A stretch of 60,527 nucleotides of DNA from a virus: positions 1 through 60,527 of the IMG/VR virus record IMGVR_UViG_3300043811_000231. The stretch is one strand, 5' to 3'. The notes beneath the pieces were generated by a model, which did not search any database, was not told where the DNA came from, and worked only from the letters and a program-made list of their open reading frames with translations. Within the stretch, counting starts at the first letter, position 1. Every line of letters begins with the position of its first letter. The translations under genes were made by a program, and so were the position numbers. Positions 16,631-23,705 of the stretch are shown here, one piece after another.

Positions 16631-18247
16631 TCAGTAGTCTTTCTTTTTCGGGTTTATTTTCACTGCGCGCTGGGCAAGTACGCCAGTTTTTGGTTTAAGC
16701 TCTTCCATTAAGCGCTTGGCCAGCCGAAGGCAATTTATTTTCGGATACCGGCTGGCATCCTCCAAATGGTCCGCCCCGTTGGCCTGCGGCCCTTTGATCG
16801 GATCGCCGCTCGAATAACCTGCTTCGCCCGGCTTTGGATACCGGTACTCACCCAGATGCGCCACATACAACCGCGGGCAGTTCTTTTTATCGATCCGGTA
16901 CACGTACCGGCCGTTCGGATCCTTCGCCTGCATGAGCCGGTTCACAATCGAAATTGTCGTGTCGAGACTGCGAACCTTGGTCTGAAAGACCGGGTAGATT
17001 CCGTTTTTATTCATGACCTCGATCGACGAACCCTTGTCTCCACGCTGGGCACCCGCAGGGTCGCAGAAATCCAAAACTCCCGCACATACGCTGCGATCAT
17101 TAAAAAACGGAAACTCGTTTTCGGTGATGTCCTGAACCGCGATGCACTGCTTGTCGATGTCGCTCATCTCCTGGTAGTACTCGTGAAGATCCCACCAGTA
17201 TTCCACCGGCACCAACTCCCGGCCGATCTCAAAATCCAACCGAAAATATGCGGAGAAAATATTGGCATGAGTTGACCCGAAGTCCCACCCGCGAACCAGA
17301 TACGCCCCAGTGGGCCACGGTATATCATCGAACGCATGCTTGTCCTGACGGAAGGAGTGGAAGACCGGCTTGCCGTCGAAAAGCTCTGCGTATTGCCCAA
17401 GCAAATACCGCTGCCGGTGCGCGGGCTTGTCCTCGTACTGGTTCTCTAAATCTTCGATGTATGTGGGAGGAAGATTGTGTTTATTTTCCTCAGTGCGGAT
17501 GTGCCAGAAGGCGTGCGTATTGTCGCCACTTTTGGCCTTCTTCTTTTCCAACTTTGCGATCCAATGCCGCGGGCTGGGTGGGTTGGTGTCGAGAATGATG
17601 GAGTAGTCGTCGATAAAGTTTCCGTATGCATCGCGCCAGCGCAAACACCCACGCGCCAGGTCAAGGTCACTTTCCTGCAGCAAGTCGGCCTCGATCATGA
17701 TGAACATGGAACACTCATATCCGCGTAGCTGCCCCTCCGACTTGTCCTCGTCCTTCAGCCCGCGAAATTCGATGTAGCTGCAAAGCCGGTCGCCCACATT
17801 TTCGATCCACGTCTTGATCTGGGCGCGGGTCTTCATTCCATCCGCCCGAAACGCATTGTACGCCAGCATGGCGTCATCGGACGGGATCCGAACCGTCAGA
17901 CCGCCGTTCCACTTGCGAAACAAACTGATCTCCTCGTCCTGCTCGATCCTGTATCCCCATTTCACATACGTCTCGTTGAACGTCATGACGGAGGTATCGT
18001 CGTTCGACACTTGGGTTTTGCGCACGCAGAGCACCTTGGCCCCGGCGTAATGCTTGCAATGCCGCAACGCTTCGACCGCCACGGTGGTTGTTTTACCGGA
18101 CCCGCGCCCTCCTACCAAGCCCCGCACCCGGGCCTGGGACTGGTGGAATTCAAGGCACGAAGGCCCGGGCTTGTACCAGTCAGACGGATCAGATTCGCGG
18201 TGCACCTTGTGCAGCACCTCCAGGGATTTTTCCAGCACCGTCATCAC
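16631..18247 (-). CDS. terL: Large terminase subunit (packaging ATPase-nuclease)
   Basis: 538 residues. Walker A GGRGSGKTT at residues 46-54, Walker B FIMIEAD at ~185-191, and a C-terminal RNase H-like nuclease with RGWDFGSTHAN (~337) and VLDFCDPAG (~400) supplying acidic metal ligands. This is the normal two-domain TerL length and order. It pumps DNA into the prohead through the portal and cuts the concatemer. It overlaps the small terminase by 4 nt. The packaging type (headful or site-specific) cannot be told, although a circularly closing assembly fits headful packaging. Confidence 0.95.
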   Translation of the reverse strand: MMTVLEKSLEVLHKVHRESDPSDWYKPGPSCLEFHQSQARVRGLVGGRGSGKTTTVAVEALRHCKHYAGAKVLCVRKTQVSNDDTSVMTFNETYVKWGYRIEQDEEISLFRKWNGGLTVRIPSDDAMLAYNAFRADGMKTRAQIKTWIENVGDRLCSYIEFRGLKDEDKSEGQLRGYECSMFIMIEADLLQESDLDLARGCLRWRDAYGNFIDDYSIILDTNPPSPRHWIAKLEKKKAKSGDNTHAFWHIRTEENKHNLPPTYIEDLENQYEDKPAHRQRYLLGQYAELFDGKPVFHSFRQDKHAFDDIPWPTGAYLVRGWDFGSTHANIFSAYFRLDFEIGRELVPVEYWWDLHEYYQEMSDIDKQCIAVQDITENEFPFFNDRSVCAGVLDFCDPAGAQRGDKGSSIEVMNKNGIYPVFQTKVRSLDTTISIVNRLMQAKDPNGRYVYRIDKKNCPRLYVAHLGEYRYPKPGEAGYSSGDPIKGPQANGADHLEDASRYPKINCLRLAKRLMEELKPKTGVLAQRAVKINPKKKDY

Positions 18248-19056
18248 CCAACCCTCGCAAATTCAGGGATGATCTTTTTAGCCGGCTCCGGCAGTACGAT
18301 CGCCCCCACCTGCGCACCCAGCTTTTTAAAATCAACTGAGGAGAGTTTCCGAACCGTCACCGCAGGATCATCCTCTGTGGCGTTTCCCGTTGGTGCCATC
18401 TCGATCCTGCCGCCCATAAGGGCGTCCACCTGCTTTACCCCGGTCACTGCGGGCTCCTGTTCAACCTGCTTTTGCATGCGGGGAGCCATAGCCGCGGCCG
18501 GCGGGTGGATGTGGAAGTGGGTGACGGGGCCGGTATTGACAGGAGCCTTGACCGCTCCGTCAGCAGGTGCCAGCTTGGGTGCAGGATCATCACCCAAAGC
18601 CATCATCGATGACTGGTCCACCAGCGCCGCCGCTTTCGCCAGGGTGGCGATCTCCTGCGGCTGCAGAAACAATTCAGCCGACGAATATGCGTCCAACACC
18701 TTCCGAATCTGGCCGCGCAAGTCCTGCGCCACCCCCAGCGCCGCCTCACGGTTCGCCTCGATTCGCTTCTGCGCATCCTTCAGCTGCACCATGGACATGG
18801 GGGAAACGTCGGGCGTGGGCGCGCGTAATGCCAGCTGCTGGTTCAGGCGCACCAGAGTTTCCCAATCCTCCGTGCGCGCCTTCGTTTTCACTTTTTTAAA
18901 ATCGATCTTCAGTTGATCAGACACCTCCTGTAATGATGCCCCCTTGGCATACAACAGAAAAGCCCCAACCCAGTTGGTGCCAGCATGGGTGCGCGCCGGG
19001 ATTGGCTTGGTAAGAGGCTGCGGCGCCCCCGCCGGTATTGTGACGGACTCGCTCAT
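18244..19056 (-). CDS. terS: Small terminase subunit-like protein
   Basis: 270 residues. Residues ~30-60 contain a helix-turn-helix-like segment (GASLQEVSDQLKIDFKKVK), residues ~80-160 are helical (oligomerisation core), and the last ~100 are Ala/Pro-rich. It lies immediately upstream of terL with a 4-nt overlap. It would recognise the packaging start and hand DNA to TerL. Confidence 0.8.
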   Translation of the reverse strand: MSESVTIPAGAPQPLTKPIPARTHAGTNWVGAFLLYAKGASLQEVSDQLKIDFKKVKTKARTEDWETLVRLNQQLALRAPTPDVSPMSMVQLKDAQKRIEANREAALGVAQDLRGQIRKVLDAYSSAELFLQPQEIATLAKAAALVDQSSMMALGDDPAPKLAPADGAVKAPVNTGPVTHFHIHPPAAAMAPRMQKQVEQEPAVTGVKQVDALMGGRIEMAPTGNATEDDPAVTVRKLSSVDFKKLGAQVGAIVLPEPAKKIIPEFARVG

Positions 19057-19187
19057 ATCGAAAAGTCGAAATCGTGCTCAGGCCAAGCAGTTGTATTCCT
19101 GTACTGTGGAAGATGGGGTGCGGACTTCAGTTGCTCGATACCGCCGAGCAAGTGCCCGAATTCAAAAGCAAGAATCGCACTTATCAT
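19053..19187 (-). CDS. Tiny coupled protein before the small terminase
   Basis: 44 residues (begins MISAILAFEFGHLLGG). Its ATG overlaps the stop of the preceding small gene (ATGA) and its stop overlaps the terS ATG (ATGA), so the frame is held on both sides by coupling. The N-terminal third is hydrophobic, the rest polar and acidic. Unknown function. Confidence 0.55.
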   Translation of the reverse strand: MISAILAFEFGHLLGGIEQLKSAPHLPQYRNTTAWPEHDFDFSI

Positions 19188-19333
19188 TTCACCATCTTGC
19201 CACCTCGGGAATTTTTTGCCAGAAAATTAACCGGCTTTTTCCTGCGATGATGCTGCGGAACAAAGGGCCGCGTGGGCGCCCCTGTCGCCTTAATGTTATT
19301 CACCTGCTGCTGCGGAGAGGTGGAGCTGTGCAT
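19184..19333 (-). CDS. Tiny basic coupled protein
   Basis: 49 residues, basic (HHRRKKPVNFLAKNSRGGK). The ATG at 19333 overlaps the stop of the preceding DUF6496-like gene (TGATG) and its stop overlaps the next ATG. Probably translated by coupling; unknown function. Confidence 0.5.
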   Translation of the reverse strand: MHSSTSPQQQVNNIKATGAPTRPFVPQHHRRKKPVNFLAKNSRGGKMVK

Positions 19334-19524
19334 CAGCGGCTCTTTCGGTAGGCGGAGGAAAGTCCGCCGGAGCGACGGGCCGTGCTCAAGGCCACGGCAA
19401 CAGCCTGCTTGTCCGCCTGGGCCTTTCCAAACTTGGCCTTCGTGCGCGCGAACGTCTTCCCCTTGTGGAATTCGGAAATGTTTCCGGAGATAGTTTTGCG
19501 CGATGCGCCAGGCGTGAGTGGCAT
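19333..19524 (-). CDS. DUF6496-like small basic protein
   Basis: 63 residues: a TPGASRKTISGNISEFH start, then FARTKAKFGKAQADKQAVAV and a basic ALSTARRSGG tail. This order (SRxxISxNIxE, xRTxxKFGKxxADKQAxAIAL, xARRSGG) is typical of DUF6496 proteins found in phages and bacteria. It is the first clear late gene. The open frame continues upstream of 19524, but the family start is at this ATG. Function is unknown; nucleic acid binding is plausible from charge. Confidence 0.75.
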   Translation of the reverse strand: MPLTPGASRKTISGNISEFHKGKTFARTKAKFGKAQADKQAVAVALSTARRSGGLSSAYRKSR

Positions 19525-19689
19525 AGGCTGCAGGATGTGTACGATGAAAAATTTTGCCAGAAAATTTTCTGGGTGTATGGCCGATCTCTTTACTGGTGTG
19601 AATGACGCCCCCATGCCGGGTGCGGATGGTACCACGAAGGAATTCCCGTTTTGGAGTTCGATTTCTCGTTTTTGGATTTGGCCCTCCCG

Positions 19690-19728
19690 CAATACCCTCC
19701 GCCGTCCATCCGTCAATACCCTCCGCCG
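19690..19728. repeat. 15-bp direct repeat, two copies, 24-bp period
   Basis: CAATACCCTCCGCCG occurs at 19690-19704 and 19714-19728. The spacer plus the first two bases of the second copy form the TTGACGGATGGA motif on the minus strand. Confidence 0.85.
19705..19716 (-). promoter_or_regulatory. Late-arm copy of the TTGACGGATGGA motif
   Basis: Leftward TTGACGGATGGA, identical to the first 12 bases of the capsid-gene copy, about 180 nt upstream of the first late gene. It is bracketed by two copies of a 15-bp repeat (24-bp period), which could be activator or repressor sites. Confidence 0.5.
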
Positions 19729-19881
19729 ATGCGTCTAGGATGCCCGCCAAGGCCTATGAGTTGCCGCGCGCCGCCGTTCCGCGGGCCATCTGCCCGCCTG
19801 TCAGTCGCAACAACACACCCACAGTCTCAACAGCAAGCCTGTTTTTCCGCCTTGGAAATCCTTTTCTAGTATGGAAACTAC

Positions 19882-19910
19882 TTGACGAATGGACACAAAG
19901 CCGCTACAGT
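19882..19910 (+). promoter_or_regulatory. Early promoter for the rightward arm
   Basis: TTGACG (19882-19887), a 17-nt spacer that starts AATGGACAC, and TACAGT (19905-19910). The ATG of the first early gene is at 19920, so the transcript would have almost no leader. Confidence 0.6.
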
Positions 19911-19919
19911 ATCGGCACT

Positions 19920-20180
19920 ATGCACAACTTCAAAACGATCAAGCCTCTCAACTTCTTTCCGGCCATTGGTTTCAAAGCCGACTGCCTACCGTCTTACTGG
20001 TTTTGTGAAGGCGAAGAGTTCCAACTGCCCGCCGGCACTGTCGTCCACGGCACACTCGATCCGGTAACACCTGGCCGCTACCTAGTCAAAGCGGAGGGTG
20101 CGCGGCCGGCTTTTCGTTTCGTTGGTTTGGATGAAGCGGAGAGGATTGAAACGGAGGAAAGGTTGGCTTGGGTGACTTGA
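19920..20180 (+). CDS. First early protein, unknown
   Basis: 86 residues from the ATG at 19920, ten bases after the -10 box. The frame stays open further upstream through the promoter, so the promoter decides the start. It is mixed and acidic at the C-terminus (GLDEAERIETEERLAWVT) with a probable small beta domain (FCEGEEFQLPAGTVVHGTL). As the first rightward gene it may be an early takeover protein, but no family is recognised. Confidence 0.7.
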   Translation: MHNFKTIKPLNFFPAIGFKADCLPSYWFCEGEEFQLPAGTVVHGTLDPVTPGRYLVKAEGARPAFRFVGLDEAERIETEERLAWVT

Positions 20181-20191
20181 CAGATGGAAAG
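20177..20191 (+). promoter_or_regulatory. TTGACAGATGGAAAG motif overlapping the end of the first early gene
   Basis: Exact 15-base match to 45688-45702. It is followed at once by GTCCAGATGGAC, itself an inverted pair. It could start transcription through the structured non-coding region downstream. Confidence 0.5.
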
Positions 20192-20603
20192 TGGATGTCC
20201 AGATGGACACTCGCCACTAAACGAGCGCACACAAGAACGGGCGCCGTTCTGCCAGCAAACACCCCAAAACCGAGGTTTTTGGGGAATTTTGTCAAATGCT
20301 CGCTTGGCGAGTCATTTGTCCATGTTTGTAAAAAGTCAAGCTTTTTCGTGTAAAAACGTGTGAAAACACGAACGGAGGGTAAAATCGCGTATTTTCTGCC
20401 ATAAGATTGTTAGGACTATGTTAAATCATAGGATATACTTTAACATAACCTCAACTATTTTTATGGAGAAAGTTGGAGATTTGCAAAACAAACCCTCCGT
20501 CATAGGTAAGGCATCCGGCCAAACACCCCAAAACCCCTCGTTTTTGAGGCACGACTCTTTTTTAGTGTTGCATATTTTAGTGATCGATATTTTAGAATTT
20601 TGA
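20181..20603 (+). other. Structured non-coding region (candidate origin or RNA)
   Basis: 423 nt with no convincing gene (a 61-codon frame at 20418-20603 has no supporting features). Inverted repeats: AGAACGG/CCGTTCT (20234-20250), CCCCAAAACC/GGTTTTTGGGG (20262-20284), CAAATG-CTCGC/GCGAG-CATTTG (20293-20318), TTCGTGT/ACACGAA (20345-20372) and ATGTTAAA/TTTAACAT (20418-20446). The 16-mer CAAACACCCCAAAACC is repeated at 20256-20271 and 20520-20535. The right half is AT-rich. This could be a replication origin, a stable RNA or a control region. Confidence 0.5.
20262..20284 (+). terminator. Terminator-like hairpin after the first early gene
   Basis: CCCCAAAACC pairs with GGTTTTTGGGG (one bulged T) around a 2-nt gap, followed by AATTTT. 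It could terminate the short first transcript. Confidence 0.45.
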
Positions 20604-21311
20604 ATGCCAATCAAAAATATATCTAACACGGTAAAAGCCAAAAGAGCCTCGGCGTTCGCAAATGCGTTGTCCCTTCCGGCCGGTAGGGTACACTGTATAT
20701 TCTCATATCAATCAGTAGGTAACAGCTCTGGAATCGTTAAAAACGTGTATTCCACAAGAGAGGAAGGAGATTTTGTTGATACAGTTCATGAGATTGAACG
20801 TATGGTGGAAGGTAAACGCAAGCTGAGCCATCCCGGAGACGGGCGGTCTCGCCCTATTGGGGTAGTTCAGTTTGTTGACCTGGCAGGTGCCCAGGCATAT
20901 GCCCGCCGAGGACAATTAAAGCTCCCTGAAGTGGGCTACGTTTGGCCATCCACTAAAGCGGCCGCGCTAGATTTAGGCGTGTCTCCCGCGTCCCTTTGTG
21001 TGCTTTTTTCACGTGCCAGGCGGGCAGCAGATGGGATTGACTCTAAGATTGTCGTGCGCGGCATTCAACTAGCCTTTACAAATCGGCCCGGTTGGCAGGA
21101 TGCATCCGGCAAGCCGGTCCGAGGCGAAAAATTTGTCCATGGTAAGAAAAACACCACTTTTGAGGAACGTTCCAAGGCGGGCAAACGCCTTTCAATGGAG
21201 GAGACTGCGACGATTTTCAAGTCGGAGAAACCGGGTGTTTGGGTTGACCCGAACGTATACGGTCCGATGCGCGAGACGTTGCCTAAAGCCGGAGAGGGGG
21301 AGAAACGTTAA
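20604..21311 (+). CDS. Putative DNA-binding protein
   Basis: 235 residues. Residues ~112-155 (VWPSTKAAALDLGVSPASLC, then FSRARRAAD and VVRGIQLAF) match the C-terminus of the 138-residue protein at 33349: both read as an aromatic-xS start, A-x3-G-x2-P-x2-L, SRARR, and a VRG strand. This looks like a helix-turn-helix followed by a short beta hairpin, as in phage proteins that specify sequence recognition. The N- and C-terminal parts are unlike known families. Transcribed after the structured region. Confidence 0.7.
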   Translation: MPIKNISNTVKAKRASAFANALSLPAGRVHCIFSYQSVGNSSGIVKNVYSTREEGDFVDTVHEIERMVEGKRKLSHPGDGRSRPIGVVQFVDLAGAQAYARRGQLKLPEVGYVWPSTKAAALDLGVSPASLCVLFSRARRAADGIDSKIVVRGIQLAFTNRPGWQDASGKPVRGEKFVHGKKNTTFEERSKAGKRLSMEETATIFKSEKPGVWVDPNVYGPMRETLPKAGEGEKR

Positions 21312-21312
21312 T

Positions 21313-21654
21313 ATGGACACAAACCCAAAAAACCCTCCGCCTTATCGGCCCGTCGCTTTTGGCGAGCCTTGCCCAAAGTGGGCAAAGAAGTGCCGGATTC
21401 TTGGCTTAGAAGTCCCGATTTGGGCGCGGCCGGACTTAAAAATGCTCTGTTTAGACTTCCCTTCTCACTGTGTGTGGTTGTGCCGTCGTGAGCGTCTGGA
21501 CGCGGCGCCGGATATGCCGGACAGGTTTGAATACGAGCTTGGGCACGGTCTGACTTTGGAAAAAGCGGAGCAAGCTGTCTGGGCGGGATGGGAAGTGTTT
21601 TTACTTCAGGGTTGCGGAAAGACTCAAAGTGAAAAGGACTTGGACAAAGTCTGA
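21313..21654 (+). CDS. Unknown early protein
   Basis: 113 residues, starting 1 nt after the previous stop. Rich in Cys, Trp and Pro (CRILGLEVPIWARPDLKMLC). The C-terminal helix (GLTLEKAEQAVWAGWEVFLL) is amphipathic. No recognised family. The open frame continues upstream but overlaps the preceding gene, so this ATG is preferred. Confidence 0.7.
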   Translation: MDTNPKNPPPYRPVAFGEPCPKWAKKCRILGLEVPIWARPDLKMLCLDFPSHCVWLCRRERLDAAPDMPDRFEYELGHGLTLEKAEQAVWAGWEVFLLQGCGKTQSEKDLDKV

Positions 21655-21707
21655 CTTTTGGAAGGCCAACGCTCTTTTCCTCCGTGGAAACTATTTTCCA
21701 AAAAGCC

Positions 21708-21727
21708 TAAAATAAATGTTGCAATGT
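21708..21727 (+). repeat. TAAAATAAATGTTGCA repeat, copy 1
   Basis: 16-base exact match to 25267-25282 and, as the reverse complement of 13 of its bases, to 43215-43227. The start TAAAAT could be a -10 box. A TGGAAA/TTTCCA hairpin (21685-21700) lies just upstream. Confidence 0.6.
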
Positions 21728-21794
21728 TGCACGGTTTATGATTCTCTCCGTGCTGTTGGCAGGCAATCCCGCCGGCCGACAAATCCACGACGAA

Positions 21795-22115
21795 ATGAAT
21801 ACATTCCAACTCTTACAAACCTTCCCATTGCGTTCACCTGAGCGCAATACCGTTACCCTGGCAAACCGGGCAACGGCGGATACAATTTTTGGCGGAATGT
21901 CTGCTCTTTTGATTGCGAAACGAGCTGACAAGCTGAACGTGCAATTTGCAGAAGCATCCTCTGCGTACGAAATCGTTGCCGATGTTTACTCGCGGAGCAC
22001 GGGCAAACGCTCCGTTCGCTTTGGCGCATGGGAATGCCCGGAATGCGGATCCGTTCACGTTGGTCAGGACAACGCGTTGAGATGCTGCGCTTATAACGAG
22101 GAGGAAAACCAATGA
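21795..22115 (+). CDS. Small protein with C-terminal zinc ribbon
   Basis: 106 residues from the ATG at 21795; an in-frame ATG at 21738 would give 125 and cannot be excluded because neither has a good ribosome site. Near the end, WECPECGSVHVG and CC form a four-Cys zinc-ribbon-like set. The middle (FAEASSAYEIVADVYSRST) is helical. It lies downstream of the TAAAATAAATGTTGCA repeat, so it may head a transcript. Confidence 0.6.
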   Translation: MNTFQLLQTFPLRSPERNTVTLANRATADTIFGGMSALLIAKRADKLNVQFAEASSAYEIVADVYSRSTGKRSVRFGAWECPECGSVHVGQDNALRCCAYNEEENQ

Positions 22116-22462
22116 ACACCCCTACACCCTGGGAAATTGGACACCAACTAGGTGACGGTTTTTCTATCGTTCACGAAATAGCACCTAATTGTGGAAAGTT
22201 GCTTTGCCTTGCAACCGTGCACAACACAGGTGGATGGCCTGTTCATGGTTTCCCGCTTAATGATGAAATCGCAAAAGCCAACCGGGATTTTATTATCCGC
22301 GCATGTAACTCCTATGCGGAGCTGCTTGCGGCTCTGCGCGATTTAGTCGAAAGCGCATCTCACGACCTAGAGCAAACAGGGTATCCGCACGATCAGGCAA
22401 TGCTGACCTTAGCCCATATTGATGCGGCAAACGAGGCAATTACCAAAGCAACCGCATCCTAA
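22112..22462 (+). CDS. Small phage protein, WEIG/ELLAAL family, copy 1
   Basis: 116 residues; ATGA overlap with the previous gene. It shares a plan with the gene at 22537: a TPxPW-xIG start, a central strand set, then (A/N)xxxIxxxxxELLAALxDL and a terminal helix ending TKAT. This is a very common, uncharacterised small phage family in which the NARLIAAAPELLxAL signature is recognised. Confidence 0.75.
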   Translation: MNTPTPWEIGHQLGDGFSIVHEIAPNCGKLLCLATVHNTGGWPVHGFPLNDEIAKANRDFIIRACNSYAELLAALRDLVESASHDLEQTGYPHDQAMLTLAHIDAANEAITKATAS

Positions 22463-22536
22463 GCAATTCCGCTTCGTCGTGGAATCTGCTCCGAAACGGT
22501 GAGGACCCGGGCAGATGCGACGGGCACAAAAACAAT

Positions 22537-22845
22537 ATGAACGTAAAAACGACGCACACACCAGGCCCTTGGCATATCGGCACGCGACCCGGCCCAATCA
22601 TCTATGGCCCGCAAGGCGAGGAAGTGAGAGACATGCGCGGGAGTCTCTTGGCTCCAGCTGAACACTTCGCAAACATCCGGCTAATCGCCTCCGCGCCGGA
22701 GCTGTTGGCGGCATTGCAAGATTTAATGCCGGGTGTTGAGGCTTACGCGGATTCAGTTAAGAACGATGAATATCGCTCAATGTGGGTGAATCAAATCGCA
22801 AAAGCCCGCGCCGCTGTCCTGAAAGCAACGGGAGGGCAGTCGTGA
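22537..22845 (+). CDS. Small phage protein, WHIG/ELLAAL family, copy 2
   Basis: 102 residues: HTPGPWHIGTRPGP, ANIRLIASAPELLAALQDL, then a helix ending AAVLKATG. The middle element is nearly identical to the consensus of a widespread uncharacterised phage family. The gene follows its paralogue by 74 nt, so this is probably a tandem duplication. Confidence 0.8.
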   Translation: MNVKTTHTPGPWHIGTRPGPIIYGPQGEEVRDMRGSLLAPAEHFANIRLIASAPELLAALQDLMPGVEAYADSVKNDEYRSMWVNQIAKARAAVLKATGGQS

Positions 22846-23054
22846 AAACCTACCTTGTCACGCTTTCTCACGACAAAGGCCGCGTCAAAATCCTGACTCG
22901 CGCAGCGTCCTACCAAAACGCGATTACCAATGTTTGCGCTGCTGAACGGGCGCCGGAGTCGGCGGTTTGTTCGGTCTGCGTCAAGGAAACTCAAAGGCAG
23001 TCACGGCGAGCGGTTAAGCTCTGCCAGGATCACGCATTCGACTGCGGAAACTAA
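22842..23054 (+). CDS. Small beta protein, unknown
   Basis: 70 residues from a GTG that overlaps the previous stop (GTGA). Pattern: a YLVTLSHDKGRVKILTRAAS strand pair, a short helix, and ERAPESAVCSVCVKE. Small phage proteins with this RVSLxVRAxSxxxA...APxSA layout are common; function is unknown. Confidence 0.6.
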   Translation: MKTYLVTLSHDKGRVKILTRAASYQNAITNVCAAERAPESAVCSVCVKETQRQSRRAVKLCQDHAFDCGN

Positions 23055-23108
23055 TTTCAGCACACACCGCGAATGCGGCGCCGCCCGGCGTAAAACGGAT
23101 TCACAGCG

Positions 23109-23537
23109 ATGAAAACACAAACCTTAAAAACAGAATTCGTCAGGATTCCACGAGTCGGATTCGTGGAGCCTTATTCAGTCGATCCGCTCAACCGGGCTCA
23201 TGTTTCGGCGTTGATCAAGCGTGCAGAGTCGTACTTTCTTCTAGCGGCAAAAGACTGGGAAACCGGGAATAATTCCGGGGACTCAAAGTTTTACCGGCGC
23301 ATGGAAAGGCAGTGCGCAGCGCTGCGGTCCAATGGTGCGACATTGCTTGCGCAGTTCGACATTAAAACGGATTTCCCCGGTCTTTACCCACACTTCACCG
23401 TGAACGGATTTGACGAGCACACGGTGACGGCCGCAGTCTTGGCCGCAATCGGCCATCCTCGGAACTGGCTGAGCCCAGTTAAACCAAGCCAGCACTTTTC
23501 AGATCATTGCACGGGCGGCGAAGGAGAGCCCGCATAA
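23109..23537 (+). CDS. Unknown early protein
   Basis: 142 residues. A central helical part (LIKRAESYFLLAAKDWETGN) is followed by a mixed region. It has a 54-nt gap upstream and a structured 168-nt gap downstream. No family recognised. Confidence 0.65.
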   Translation: MKTQTLKTEFVRIPRVGFVEPYSVDPLNRAHVSALIKRAESYFLLAAKDWETGNNSGDSKFYRRMERQCAALRSNGATLLAQFDIKTDFPGLYPHFTVNGFDEHTVTAAVLAAIGHPRNWLSPVKPSQHFSDHCTGGEGEPA

Positions 23538-23641
23538 CCCTTTCCATCGCTGGAACTGCCCCGCCGAAAGCTGCAAGCGAGTAGGCGGCCAACAGCGAAA
23601 CAATAAAATCTAAACCTCTTTGCGCCTCAGTCCCGCAAACC

Positions 23642-23690
23642 TTGCCGCCGGCCAGGGCGTACTAAACTAGCCGGACGCAGCCGGCGGCAA
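23642..23690 (+). promoter_or_regulatory. 11-bp inverted repeat enclosing the CTAAACTAG motif
   Basis: TTGCCGCCGGC (23642-23652) is the exact complement of GCCGGCGGCAA (23680-23690), with 27 nt between. The loop contains GGCGTACTAAACTAG (23656-23670), which recurs with one change at 30809-30823. It lies 16 nt before the signal-peptidase-like gene and could be a leader hairpin, operator or terminator. Confidence 0.55.
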
Positions 23691-23705
23691 ACGGGCTGCC
23701 TTAAA

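Larger units (their letters stand above)
19525..19919. other. Divergent intergenic region between late and early arms
   Basis: No convincing gene lies here. It holds an early promoter (19882-19910), a leftward copy of the TTGACGGATGGA motif (19716-19705), a 15-bp direct repeat CAATACCCTCCGCCG at 19690-19704 and 19714-19728 surrounding that motif, and an exact 12-bp palindrome AGAAAATTTTCT at 19559-19570. It is the control region for both arms. Confidence 0.6.

Noticed and set aside
19690-19728. CRISPR-like repeat
   Set aside because: Only two copies with a 9-bp gap; no array.
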